From an uncultured Ruminococcus sp. (lineage in GTDB: Bacteria; Bacillota; Clostridia; Oscillospirales; Ruminococcaceae): DNA of 64,000 nt. Of the stretch, positions 1 to 7,472 are shown in pieces (the stretch's first letter is position 1; each line of letters starts with the position of its first letter). A program made the position numbers and the translations under genes. Location: NCBI GenBank assembly GCA_947624255.1, contig CANQJO010000006.1:35994-99993 (forward strand), in the 5' to 3' direction. Below the pieces are notes generated by a model. That model saw nothing but the letters and a program-made list of their open reading frames with translations. It was not told the origin of the DNA and searched no databases.

Positions 1-1
1 C

Positions 2-850
2 GGAGTTCCCAACGGCAAGGCAGCAGATCCCGGAACGGCACGTGCTGTCAAGCTCGGCGATGATATGATAAGCCTCGCAGGAACACCTGTAACGATAAAT
101 CCTCCGTATCTTTTCGAGGATTCGGGCATCAACAAGATCGGTAACACCTATGTTTACAGCTACTGCACAAACTGGAATACAGGCGGTAATCCTTACGGAT
201 TCAGCAATGCACAGATCGCTTACATGACAAGCGATGATCCTCTCGGACCATTCACCTACAAGGGTGTCGTATTCCCGAATCCCGGTGATATGGGCGGCGG
301 CGGAAATAACCACCACTCGATAGTTCAGTTCAAGAACAAGTATTATATGCTTTACCACACAAGAATAGTTGAGGACAGAATGGGCATGGAAAATCTCAAT
401 TATCGTACACCTCAGATAGATGAGATCTCTGTTTCCGGACTTGACCTCTCCTGCAAGGGTTCACTCAAGGGTGTTTCACAGATCGAAAAGCTCGATCCGT
501 ATGCAAAGGTACAGGCAGAGACAATGTCAAATCAGTCTAAGGATATTGATGTAAACGGATCGGGAGATACGACTGTATCCGGTACGAAGGGAAGCTGGAT
601 AAAGGTAAGCGGTGCTGACTTCTCCAAGGGAGCTGATACGCTGACTATAAGAGCTTCATCAAAGAATGGTGCGGCTATCAAGGTATGCACAGGCGGCACA
701 AGCGGATCTGTTGTAACATATGCGGAGATCGAGGCAGGCGGAAATATGGCAGAGGTAACAGTTCCTGTTATTGATCCTCTCAGCGGAAGTAAGGATATCT
801 ACTTCGTATTCAGCGGAGATATTGACTTTGACTGGTGGCAGTTTGCCTGA
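2..850 (+). CDS. GH43-type glycoside hydrolase with C-terminal CBM6-like module (5' end outside window)
   Basis: The frame is open to the left edge, so the true start and signal peptide lie outside; the first ATG in frame (position 65) falls inside the catalytic domain. The visible N-terminal part resembles the last blades of a GH43 five-bladed propeller (PPYLFEDSGINKIGNTYVYSY, then NNHHSIVQFKNKYYMLYHTR), typical of arabinoxylan- or arabinan-active enzymes. The last 125 residues or so form a beta-rich segment with the features of a family 6 carbohydrate-binding module and end in FDWWQFA, a usual CBM6 ending. No dockerin follows. It probably acts outside the cell on hemicellulose. Substrate cannot be read from this part. 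A strong hairpin terminator lies 124 bp downstream. Confidence 0.82.
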   Translation, partial: GVPNGKAADPGTARAVKLGDDMISLAGTPVTINPPYLFEDSGINKIGNTYVYSYCTNWNTGGNPYGFSNAQIAYMTSDDPLGPFTYKGVVFPNPGDMGGGGNNHHSIVQFKNKYYMLYHTRIVEDRMGMENLNYRTPQIDEISVSGLDLSCKGSLKGVSQIEKLDPYAKVQAETMSNQSKDIDVNGSGDTTVSGTKGSWIKVSGADFSKGADTLTIRASSKNGAAIKVCTGGTSGSVVTYAEIEAGGNMAEVTVPVIDPLSGSKDIYFVFSGDIDFDWWQFA

Positions 851-973
851 AAAAAAGCGGTTAATGTGCATGATATAATGTGCATTGATGATCTGTCGGC
901 GGCTATCTGCACAATAAGCGGCAGGCAGAGATAAATAATTCCAAATGATTGTTGTAAGGGACAAATCAGGAAA

Positions 974-999
974 CAGCCGTACTTAGTACGGCTGTTTTT
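974..999 (+). terminator. Intrinsic terminator after the GH43 gene
   Basis: Perfect 9-bp stem CAGCCGTAC/GTACGGCTG (974-982 and 986-994) with a TTA loop, followed by TTTTT. Confidence 0.85.
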
Positions 1000-1036
1000 C
1001 TTATAGTATGGACGGCAATTTGCAGTCTGATAAACG

Positions 1037-1075
1037 AGTGCTCCCTAAAAATCTATCAGATCATTAGGGAGCACT
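1037..1075 (-). terminator. 12-bp inverted repeat, possible terminator of htrA
   Basis: AGTGCTCCCTAA (1037-1048) pairs perfectly with TTAGGGAGCACT (1064-1075). It lies 40 bp past the htrA stop. There is no clear T-run on the minus strand, so termination is inferred from position and stem strength only. Confidence 0.45.
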
Positions 1076-1114
1076 ATTATAAGGAGAAGATGTATTATTG
1101 GGAGAGTTCGTGTA

Positions 1115-2554
1115 TTAGTTCTTTACGGCAGGCTGATCTTCCATGCCGGCATTTTCCTCTTGAAGTGTGAGTTCTACCTGAATATCCTGACCGTTTCTGC
1201 TGATGGTAAGAGTTATCGTATCTCCGGCTTTATATTTGTTTTTGACCTTGTTTAATTCATCTGAGGTAGTAATAGCCTCACCCTCGATATCAATGATAAC
1301 ATCGCCTATCTGCAGACCGGCAAGATCGGCAGCACTGCCCTCTTCAACGGTACGGACATACACTCCCATCGGAATGTTGAAGTAGCTTGCGTAAGCCTCA
1401 GTAACATCTGATGCAGTTATACCGATCTGAGGTCTGCCCTTTACATGATTGTAGTTGATAAGATCGTCGATGATGACCTTTGCATCACTGATCGGAATAG
1501 CGAAACCAAGACCTTCGACAGTTGCACTGCCGTAGCTGGAGGACATTTTTGCTGAATTGATCCCAATGACCTGACCGCAGCTATTGAGGAGCGGACCGCC
1601 CGAGTTACCGGAATTGATAGCAGCATCAGTCTGAATAAGGTTCATATTCTTATCGTTGATAGTGATCTGTCTGTTGAGAGCCGATACGATACCGCTTGTG
1701 ACAGAGCCGAACAGATCAAAACCGAGAGGATTTCCTACGGCAATTACAAGCTCTCCGACACGGAGATCACTGCTGTCGCCGAACGTGGCAGGTTTAAGCC
1801 CGTTAGCATCGACCTTGAGGACGGCGATATCTGTTTCAGTGTCATAGGCGATGATCTTGGCATCCTGTTTGCTTTCATCGCTGAAAAGAACAGAGACCTC
1901 GATAGCTTCACCGGCGTTATAAGTTTCGTCATCGTAGATCACATGGGCGTTTGTGACGATATATCCGTCAGAGGTCATAACGATACCTGTGCCGGTAGCA
2001 ACAAACTGCTGAGTGCCGCCTGTTCCCCAGTATCCGTAATTGGCAGTGACACTGAATGTTGCGGATATTCCGACAACTGAGGGCATTATATCCTCCACGA
2101 TATCCGGGATGGATTTTGCATCATCACGTGATGCAAGCTGAATAAGACTCGGCATATCCTTATCGGTGCTGTTTGTATCGACAGCACTGATCGGCTGTTT
2201 GGTATCATCTGAAACCGTTTCTTCTGACGGTTCAAGCTCAGACAGCTTGCTGTTGCTCTTGCTTTCGTTATATATTTTATAGCCTTGGACCGATCCGAAA
2301 CCGACTATAGCCAGTGAGAGGACAAATGCAACGGCTTTAAGTCCTCGATTTTTCCGGGGCTTTTTATTTTTTGCGGAGTTTTCTGAAACGTATGCATACG
2401 AGGCAGCAGGGGAATCGTTTCCGGTTTCGGAGTGACTGCTGCTTTGGTACTGTGAGTATTCATAAACGTTTTCTGTCATTCCGCTGTTTTGAGGAGTTAC
2501 CGGCTCTTCGATGTTATCGGTACCGTTCTGATAATCGTTGAAATTGTCTGACAT
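1115..2554 (-). CDS. htrA: HtrA/DegP-family membrane-anchored serine protease
   Basis: A surface quality-control protease that cleaves misfolded secreted proteins. The first 70 residues are polar, Ser/Asn/Gln-rich and probably cytoplasmic. One membrane segment follows near residues 71-90, then a linker, a trypsin-like domain and one PDZ domain near the C-terminus. The catalytic triad is visible: His in TNAHVI (about 204), Asp in TETDIAVLK (about 242) and Ser in NSGNSGGPLL (about 318). The size (479 aa) and layout match Firmicute HtrA. The ATG at 2554 is chosen because AAAGGAT sits six bases before it; the earlier ATG at 2563 overlaps that ribosome site. The gene stands alone between terminators and has a strongly folded leader. 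Confidence 0.93.
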   Translation of the reverse strand: MSDNFNDYQNGTDNIEEPVTPQNSGMTENVYEYSQYQSSSHSETGNDSPAASYAYVSENSAKNKKPRKNRGLKAVAFVLSLAIVGFGSVQGYKIYNESKSNSKLSELEPSEETVSDDTKQPISAVDTNSTDKDMPSLIQLASRDDAKSIPDIVEDIMPSVVGISATFSVTANYGYWGTGGTQQFVATGTGIVMTSDGYIVTNAHVIYDDETYNAGEAIEVSVLFSDESKQDAKIIAYDTETDIAVLKVDANGLKPATFGDSSDLRVGELVIAVGNPLGFDLFGSVTSGIVSALNRQITINDKNMNLIQTDAAINSGNSGGPLLNSCGQVIGINSAKMSSSYGSATVEGLGFAIPISDAKVIIDDLINYNHVKGRPQIGITASDVTEAYASYFNIPMGVYVRTVEEGSAADLAGLQIGDVIIDIEGEAITTSDELNKVKNKYKAGDTITLTISRNGQDIQVELTLQEENAGMEDQPAVKN

Positions 2555-2573
2555 AAAAATCATCCTTTCGCTT

Positions 2574-2655
2574 ATGAGGTGCTGTGAGCATTCTTAATTT
2601 TGAAACACTGCGCAGGCTGTTTTCAATCATGCTTGATCTCTAAGGAGCACCTCAT
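2574..2655 (-). promoter_or_regulatory. Nested hairpin in the htrA 5' leader
   Basis: Three nested inverted repeats: ATGAGGTGCT (2574-2583) with AGCACCTCAT (2646-2655); AGCAT (2587-2591) with ATGCT (2629-2633); TGAAACA (2601-2607) with TGTTTTCA (2618-2625, one bulge). The outer arm ends about 20 bases before the htrA start, just upstream of its ribosome site. AT-rich -10-like sequences lie further upstream (2660-2690), but no good -35 was found. Confidence 0.5.
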
Positions 2656-2743
2656 CATTACAAGTATAATTATAATCTTCAATGTGATAAAAATATGATA
2701 GCAAATAGAAAAAACAGATAATTTCTGTGAAATGTTTATGCGG

Positions 2744-2775
2744 AAAAATGGGCGTTCCGTGAAACAGAACACCCA
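2744..2775 (-). terminator. Intrinsic terminator of the LTA-synthase/thioesterase operon
   Basis: On the minus strand GGGTGTTC pairs with GAACGCCC (one G-T pair; plus-strand arms 2750-2757 and 2767-2774) and is followed by ATTTTT. Confidence 0.8.
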
Positions 2776-2781
2776 TGTTCA

Positions 2782-3174
2782 TTATGGTAATTTTGATTTA
2801 GCTTTTGCGGTGAATTTTTCGCCGTAAACAAGGAAACGCTTATGTACTCCCTCACCAATGAGCCCTGCATCGTCCTCAGCAGTGACTTTGAATGTGAATT
2901 CTCTGCCGGTTATTGAGGAAAGCTCAGCTCTTGCGGTAATATTCATTCCCGGAGGTGTCGCAGAGGTGTGGCGGATATTCATTTCTGTTCCGACAGTGGT
3001 TTCATCGTTTTCAAGAAAGGGTCCAAGACATTTGCAAGCAGCCTTTTCCATGAGTGCGATCATTGCCGGAGTCGCAAGCACCTCAAGGCTGCCGCTGCCG
3101 ACATTTACGGCAAGCATCTCCTCATTGACCGGAGAATACACCTCAGCGCAGATATTCTCTTTCATATCCTTCAT
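2782..3174 (-). CDS. FlK-like hotdog-fold acyl-CoA thioesterase
   Basis: 130 aa, a single hotdog domain. It resembles the fluoroacetyl-CoA thioesterase (FlK) family, in which Thr, Glu and His form the active site. The likely counterparts are Thr35 (LATPAM), Glu43 (ALMEKA) and His69 (NIRHTSATPPG). The natural substrate of most relatives is unknown; hydrolysis of small acyl-CoA is inferred. The start has a strong ribosome site (AAGGAGT) that overlaps the stop of the upstream LTA-synthase-like gene, 11 bases away, so both are probably one transcript ending at the hairpin at 2744-2775. Why a cytosolic thioesterase travels with a membrane sulfatase-fold enzyme is not clear. Confidence 0.82.
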   Translation of the reverse strand: MKDMKENICAEVYSPVNEEMLAVNVGSGSLEVLATPAMIALMEKAACKCLGPFLENDETTVGTEMNIRHTSATPPGMNITARAELSSITGREFTFKVTAEDDAGLIGEGVHKRFLVYGEKFTAKAKSKLP

Positions 3175-3185
3175 GACTACACTCC

Positions 3186-5126
3186 TTATTTTGTTACAGG
3201 TGACGCAGAATACAGATCTCCCACGATACGATCGTAAGTTAAAAGGTCAAGTTCCTCATTATGCTGTATACTGTCGTCATAGGAGGTAGAATAGATCGGC
3301 AGTGTCTCCATGAATTCCATCATTTTCTCGATAAACGCATCATGAGGAGCGTCGATAATATTCAGGATGACATACGGCATATAGAAGAATGAGAATTTTT
3401 CATCCGGTACAGAGGAAAAATCGGCATCATAGTTGCTCCAGAGGAAGTATTTCTGCTCATAAAGCTGACTGCAATTCTCACCGGTCAGACCGAGCTGATT
3501 ATAGACACTCGTTTCGCCTCTGAGTGACGGGAAGTGATCGCCGACAAAGAAAACAAGCGTAGGCTCATCTATTTTTGCGAGCTCCTCAAGGAATACATTG
3601 AGATCCTCGTTGGTATGCTTGATCCATGTGAGGTAGTTGCCGAATTCATCATCGGGATCTTCTCCCTGATTATAGGGCTGATGGTTCTGCATGGTCGTAG
3701 TGTGTATATATATAGGATCATCGGAGGTATTCACCAGATCTATGAGCTGATCGAAAACAGTGGCATCGTCAACGTATGTTCCGAAATGCTTTATATCAAC
3801 GGTAAAATCAGTCTCACCGGTCTGATCATCATGGAAGAGCATATTCTTGAATCCGAGATGTGCATATTTTGTCTCTCTGCCGTAGAAGCTGCCGATGAAA
3901 GGATGTACATAGGCGGTGTTGTATCCCCAGCTGTTGTAATATTGAGCCATTGACGGAAGATCACGTTCGGCAAGCTCTCTCTGCGGCATATTCGGATCAT
4001 TGATACCCTTTACGGGAAGACCGAACATCAGTTCAAATTCCGAGCGGACCGTCCAGCTTGCATAGGTGGGAGTAATGATAGTGCCGCTTTTTCCCTCGGC
4101 GCAGGCCTTGTCGAAATACTCATAGTATGAGTCGTCAACATCAAGCCGGTCGAAGACTCGGAAATCGGCATATGATTCGCTCATAATGAAGATAACATTC
4201 GGTTTTACACCGCCGTTGAAGTCGCCGCCCGTAACGGCGTTCACATTCATCACCTGCTGAATGCGGTTTTTATCGTAGTCATCGGGCTCGACAAGGCGGT
4301 TTGAATAGTCCTCCGAGGCAGTCTGTACGAGAAATGCGAGGAAGCCGTTCTTATCGAATTTTTCCTTTAGAAGAATATCATTGCTTGCAGCGGTGGTATC
4401 TATCTTGAAAAATTTGTATACCGGGTCGTAGAATCCCGGAACCATAACGATCGCAGCAAAAGAGAGCACACAGGCTGTTGCAGCGATAACACGATTTATG
4501 GGCCGTATTTTTATTTTCGGATTGAAATAGAATACGATCAGGATAAAAGCTATCGTCACGATATACGCAAGGACAAGTGCCCATGTGATCTTTATGTAGG
4601 CAAAGGATTTAAGGTTCTTGACACTTTTGAACAGTCTCATATCCGAGAGCAGAAGATGGTTGCCGTTGGTATTGTATTTGAAAAGCTCGGTAGTGCTCAG
4701 AGCGAGATAAATAATGCTGTGAACGAGGACGGCAAGCCGGCCGCTTTTGAAAAGTGCCAGCAGGAATATGAAGATAAGCGATGTGGTAAGAATGTTGAAT
4801 ATCATTACGGTAGGATGATCTGTCAGAAAATGCAGATAATATGTAATTGTTTTTCCTTGGATTATTTCAGCCATGCTTGATATGAACAGGGGGAAAATGA
4901 TAAGAAGTATGATATTCAATTTGCTGAATCTTTGGGAATTTTCCCTGCACTTGTCATTCAATCTTTTTATAAATGAGGGCTTATTGCTTTCGGGAGACTT
5001 CGCTGTGCCGGAGCTTTTCAACGGCTCTGAAACATCGCTCATCTCAGCTGCTCCGGTATTATTCTCCGGAATTTCGGAAGCATTTACGGCGGATCTTTTT
5101 ACTTTATCCACAGACTTTTTAGCCAT
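3186..5126 (-). CDS. LTA-synthase-like membrane phosphoglycerol transferase (sulfatase fold)
   Basis: 646 aa. A basic, Ser/Lys-rich cytoplasmic head (about 60 residues) is followed by about five membrane segments up to residue 230 and then an extracellular sulfatase-fold domain. Motifs of the LtaS family are visible: the metal-binding Glu in IFIMSESYADF, the Thr nucleophile region YASWTVRSEFELMFGLP, and the metal-binding pair in FFVGDHFPSLRG. Such enzymes transfer glycerol-phosphate from phosphatidylglycerol to lipoteichoic acid or related glycolipids at the membrane surface. It is the first gene of a two-gene operon with the thioesterase and has a clear promoter 100 bases upstream. Which polymer it makes cannot be told from sequence. 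Confidence 0.88.
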   Translation of the reverse strand: MAKKSVDKVKRSAVNASEIPENNTGAAEMSDVSEPLKSSGTAKSPESNKPSFIKRLNDKCRENSQRFSKLNIILLIIFPLFISSMAEIIQGKTITYYLHFLTDHPTVMIFNILTTSLIFIFLLALFKSGRLAVLVHSIIYLALSTTELFKYNTNGNHLLLSDMRLFKSVKNLKSFAYIKITWALVLAYIVTIAFILIVFYFNPKIKIRPINRVIAATACVLSFAAIVMVPGFYDPVYKFFKIDTTAASNDILLKEKFDKNGFLAFLVQTASEDYSNRLVEPDDYDKNRIQQVMNVNAVTGGDFNGGVKPNVIFIMSESYADFRVFDRLDVDDSYYEYFDKACAEGKSGTIITPTYASWTVRSEFELMFGLPVKGINDPNMPQRELAERDLPSMAQYYNSWGYNTAYVHPFIGSFYGRETKYAHLGFKNMLFHDDQTGETDFTVDIKHFGTYVDDATVFDQLIDLVNTSDDPIYIHTTTMQNHQPYNQGEDPDDEFGNYLTWIKHTNEDLNVFLEELAKIDEPTLVFFVGDHFPSLRGETSVYNQLGLTGENCSQLYEQKYFLWSNYDADFSSVPDEKFSFFYMPYVILNIIDAPHDAFIEKMMEFMETLPIYSTSYDDSIQHNEELDLLTYDRIVGDLYSASPVTK

Positions 5127-5224
5127 TAACGATCATCCCTTCAAAAAATTCCTATAGATGGGAAATCAGCGGAAAAAGCCGATAATTTCCATTAAAATTT
5201 GTTTTTTGATACACTCCGACTGAA

Positions 5225-5253
5225 ATGATACCACAAAAATAAAAAAATTTCAA
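5225..5253 (-). promoter_or_regulatory. Promoter of the LTA-synthase-like gene
   Basis: On the minus strand TTGAAA (5248-5253), a 17-base spacer ending in TGG, then TATCAT (5225-5230): a sigma-A type promoter with extended -10. Confidence 0.7.
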
Positions 5254-5341
5254 GGAGAAAAATAATAATTCACCGTTTTGTCACAAAATTCATCGCTTTT
5301 GTAATAATGCACTGTAAAAATACTGTAAAATTGTGCACTTT

Positions 5342-5412
5342 ATACTAATTTCGCTCTAAAACCCGGGAATATTTGCGGAGATCCCGCACGGATTTCGGAA
5401 TGAGATCAGTAT
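5342..5412. repeat. 71-bp palindromic repeat, copy A
   Basis: Left end ATACTAATTTCGCTCTAAAA, right end the imperfect inverse ending ATCAGTAT. The centre holds a second hairpin (GGGAATATTTGCGGAGATCCC region). It has the same length and layout as copy C (61370-61440). It lies between the 5' end of the LTA-synthase gene region and the 3' end of the HD-hydrolase gene. Confidence 0.75.
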
Positions 5413-5426
5413 TAACAATATGCGCT

Positions 5427-6020
5427 TTAGTCTGATATGAGAAGACCGGTTTTGACAGCGTCATTGATAACAGCCTGTATAAGTTCATCAAGCTCCTCTG
5501 AGGTGCCGGAAAATCCGGAATTACGCTGCTTTACCTGTGAGCTGTGTATGCCGTGTTCTTTCCACGAAATGCCTCCCTTGGAGTAATTCAGCAGGAGAGG
5601 CTGCATTCTGTCAAGTATGCCGGCAAATTTTGCTTCGTTAGAAATTTTATCTTCAAATTCACGCCACAGCCCGTAGAATTCCTCCCTCTGATCGTCGGGA
5701 AGAAGACCGAATATGCGCTGTGCAGCCTTTTCCTCACGTTCAGCCTTTGAGATGGTGCCGACCTCGTCATAGAGGTATGTATCTCCGGCGTCAATTTCCA
5801 CCACGTCATGGAGGAGCACCATTTTTATAGTCCGCAGCACGTCCACCGGTCCATTGGCATATTCAGCCAATGTAAACGCAAGAACAGCAAGATGCCAACT
5901 ATGCTCCGCATCGTTTTCCTTTCTGTCCTCATTGAGCACATATGTCTGTCTGTAAATGTTTTTCAATTTGTCAAGTTCAAGCATGAAGCCTATCTGCTTT
6001 TTAAGTCTTTCTGAAATCAT
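5427..6020 (-). CDS. HD-domain phosphohydrolase, YfbR/HDDC2-like
   Basis: About 197 aa with the HD-domain metal ligands His (NDAEHSWHLAVLA) and His-Asp (MVLLHDVVEIDAGDTY). The overall pattern matches the family of 5'-deoxynucleotidases (YfbR, HDDC2), which remove phosphate from deoxynucleoside monophosphates; the exact substrate is inferred. A longer reading frame exists, but ATG 6020 is the likely start: TAGGAG lies seven bases upstream, and the longer version would run deep into the preceding reductase gene. It follows the reductase by 10 bases and is probably cotranscribed. Confidence 0.82.
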   Translation of the reverse strand: MISERLKKQIGFMLELDKLKNIYRQTYVLNEDRKENDAEHSWHLAVLAFTLAEYANGPVDVLRTIKMVLLHDVVEIDAGDTYLYDEVGTISKAEREEKAAQRIFGLLPDDQREEFYGLWREFEDKISNEAKFAGILDRMQPLLLNYSKGGISWKEHGIHSSQVKQRNSGFSGTSEELDELIQAVINDAVKTGLLISD

Positions 6021-6030
6021 AGCAAATCTC

Positions 6031-6750
6031 CTATATGACCATTCCGCCGTTGACGGCAAGAGTCTGACCGGTGATGTATTCCGACTGAGGCGATGCCAGA
6101 AATGATACGGCATCGGCAATATGACGAGGCTCGCCAAAAGCTCCGAGAGGTATCTCACTGCGGATATCTTCAAGCTCCTGCGGCGAGAAACGGCTGTTCA
6201 TTCCGGTCATGATGAACCCCGGAGCGATGCAGTTGACCCTGATGCCTGACGGAGCGACCTCCTTGGCGAGAGCCTTTGTGAAACCGATGACTCCGGCTTT
6301 CGATGCCGAGTAGTCAGCTTCACATGATGCACCGCACTGCCCCCACATTGAGGAGATATTTATTATGCAGCCGCATCTGTTTCTTATCATGGCAGGCAGC
6401 ACCGCTCTCGAGCAGTTCAGCGTTCCCATAAGATCTACTTCAAAAATTTTAAGTGAATCCTCAGCCGAAACCGACTGAAACAGTCCGATGTGAGAGACTC
6501 CCGCATTGTTCACAAGCAGTCCGGGATCGCCGTATGTGTTGCTGATATGTTCAATGGTGCGGAAGACATCATCTCTGTCAGATACATCGAATCTTACGGC
6601 AGCACCGCCGATCTCACGTGAGAGAGTCTCGGCTTTTTCCGCAGAATTTAAATATCCCACCACAACAAAGAAGCCGTCATCGGCAAGTTTTTGGCAGACC
6701 GCAGATCCTATACCGCCTGCGCCGCCTGTAACGAGTGCAGTTTTGCACAT
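6031..6750 (-). CDS. Short-chain dehydrogenase/reductase, FabG-like
   Basis: 239 aa, classical SDR. It shows the nucleotide-binding TGGAGGIGSAV at the N-terminus, NNAGVSHIG, the catalytic Ser in INISSMWG, and Tyr/Lys in YSASKAGV. The closest family by pattern is 3-oxoacyl-ACP reductase (FabG), which uses NADPH in fatty acid synthesis, but no other fatty acid gene is beside it, so another keto substrate is equally possible. The start has GGAGG eight bases upstream. A TG-A-TATAAT extended -10 (plus-strand 6769-6776) lies just before it, back to back with the promoter of the DUF896 gene. Confidence 0.87.
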   Translation of the reverse strand: MCKTALVTGGAGGIGSAVCQKLADDGFFVVVGYLNSAEKAETLSREIGGAAVRFDVSDRDDVFRTIEHISNTYGDPGLLVNNAGVSHIGLFQSVSAEDSLKIFEVDLMGTLNCSRAVLPAMIRNRCGCIINISSMWGQCGASCEADYSASKAGVIGFTKALAKEVAPSGIRVNCIAPGFIMTGMNSRFSPQELEDIRSEIPLGAFGEPRHIADAVSFLASPQSEYITGQTLAVNGGMVI

Positions 6751-6807
6751 AATATCGCCTCCATAAAAATTATATCACAGTAAAAAAGAAAAATCCGGTA
6801 TAAAAGC

Positions 6808-6836
6808 TTGAATTATTTGTAAATTTATGATAAGAT
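6808..6836 (+). promoter_or_regulatory. Promoter of the DUF896-cdd-radical SAM operon
   Basis: TTGAAT (6808-6813), 17-base spacer, TAAGAT (6831-6836); about 32 bases before the GTG start. Confidence 0.75.
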
Positions 6837-6868
6837 ATGAGTATATTAAAATCAACGAGGTGCATATC

Positions 6869-7072
6869 GTGGAACAGAAAAAAATTGATCGGATAAACGA
6901 GCTTGCCCGAAAATCACGGACAAGCGGGCTTACCGATCCTGAAAAGGCAGAGCAGACCGCACTGCGCAATGAGTACAGGAGAGCCGTTATAGGCGATCTT
7001 GCAAGCCGGCTCGATAATACATATATTATGACTCCCGACGGCAAAAAACGCCGTGTGGGAAAGGGCAGGTGA
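6869..7072 (+). CDS. DUF896 (YnzC-like) small protein
   Basis: 67 aa, two predicted helices. It matches the DUF896 pattern: a KIDRINELARKSRTSGLTDPEK helix-turn, then EQTALRNEYRRAVIGDLASRLDN, and a C-terminal TPDG-K-R-R tail. The GTG at 6869 is chosen because GAGGTG lies six bases before it and the family starts at this point; the in-frame ATG at 6827 overlaps the promoter -10. The function is not known; B. subtilis YnzC is linked to the SOS-regulated yneA operon. Its stop is followed four bases later by the cytidine deaminase start. Confidence 0.85.
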   Translation: MEQKKIDRINELARKSRTSGLTDPEKAEQTALRNEYRRAVIGDLASRLDNTYIMTPDGKKRRVGKGR

Positions 7073-7076
7073 TATC

Positions 7077-7472
7077 ATGACGAACGGAGAGCTTTTTTCC
7101 ATGGCGGTAGAAGCTGCCGGGAACTCTTACTCAAAATATTCGGGATTTTCCGTGGGTGCGGCTCTTCTTGCCGCTGACGGAAGAGTGTTTACCGGCTGCA
7201 ATATTGAGAACTCCTCCTATTCGCTTACAGTCTGTGCGGAGCGTACAGCCCTGTTCAAGGCGGTCTCCGAGGGAGTACGTGATTTCCGTGCCATAGCAAT
7301 TGCCGGAGGCAGCAATGGTAACTTTTCAAAGCAGTGTGCTCCGTGCGGAGCGTGTTTGCAGGTCCTTTCCGAATTCTGCGGTGACGATCTTGTGATCGTT
7401 CTGTCAAACGGTTGGTTCAGGCTTAGCGACCTGCTGCCCATAAGATTCGGTGAGGGGAGTATGAAATGCTGA
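7077..7472 (+). CDS. cdd: Cytidine deaminase
   Basis: 131 aa. It deaminates cytidine and deoxycytidine to uridine in pyrimidine salvage. Zinc site and catalytic Glu are visible: CAERTALF (Cys, Glu) and APCGACLQVL (two Cys). The substrate motif FSVGAALL and GCNIENSS match the tetrameric CDA family. ATG 7077 with AGGTG five bases upstream is the start; an in-frame ATG at 7053 lies inside the DUF896 gene. The 3' end overlaps the next gene by 7 bases. Confidence 0.95.
   Translation: MTNGELFSMAVEAAGNSYSKYSGFSVGAALLAADGRVFTGCNIENSSYSLTVCAERTALFKAVSEGVRDFRAIAIAGGSNGNFSKQCAPCGACLQVLSEFCGDDLVIVLSNGWFRLSDLLPIRFGEGSMKC

Noticed and set aside
3534..3953. 139-codon frame opposite the LTA-synthase-like gene
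   Set aside because: It lies wholly inside a well-supported gene on the other strand and has no ribosome site.
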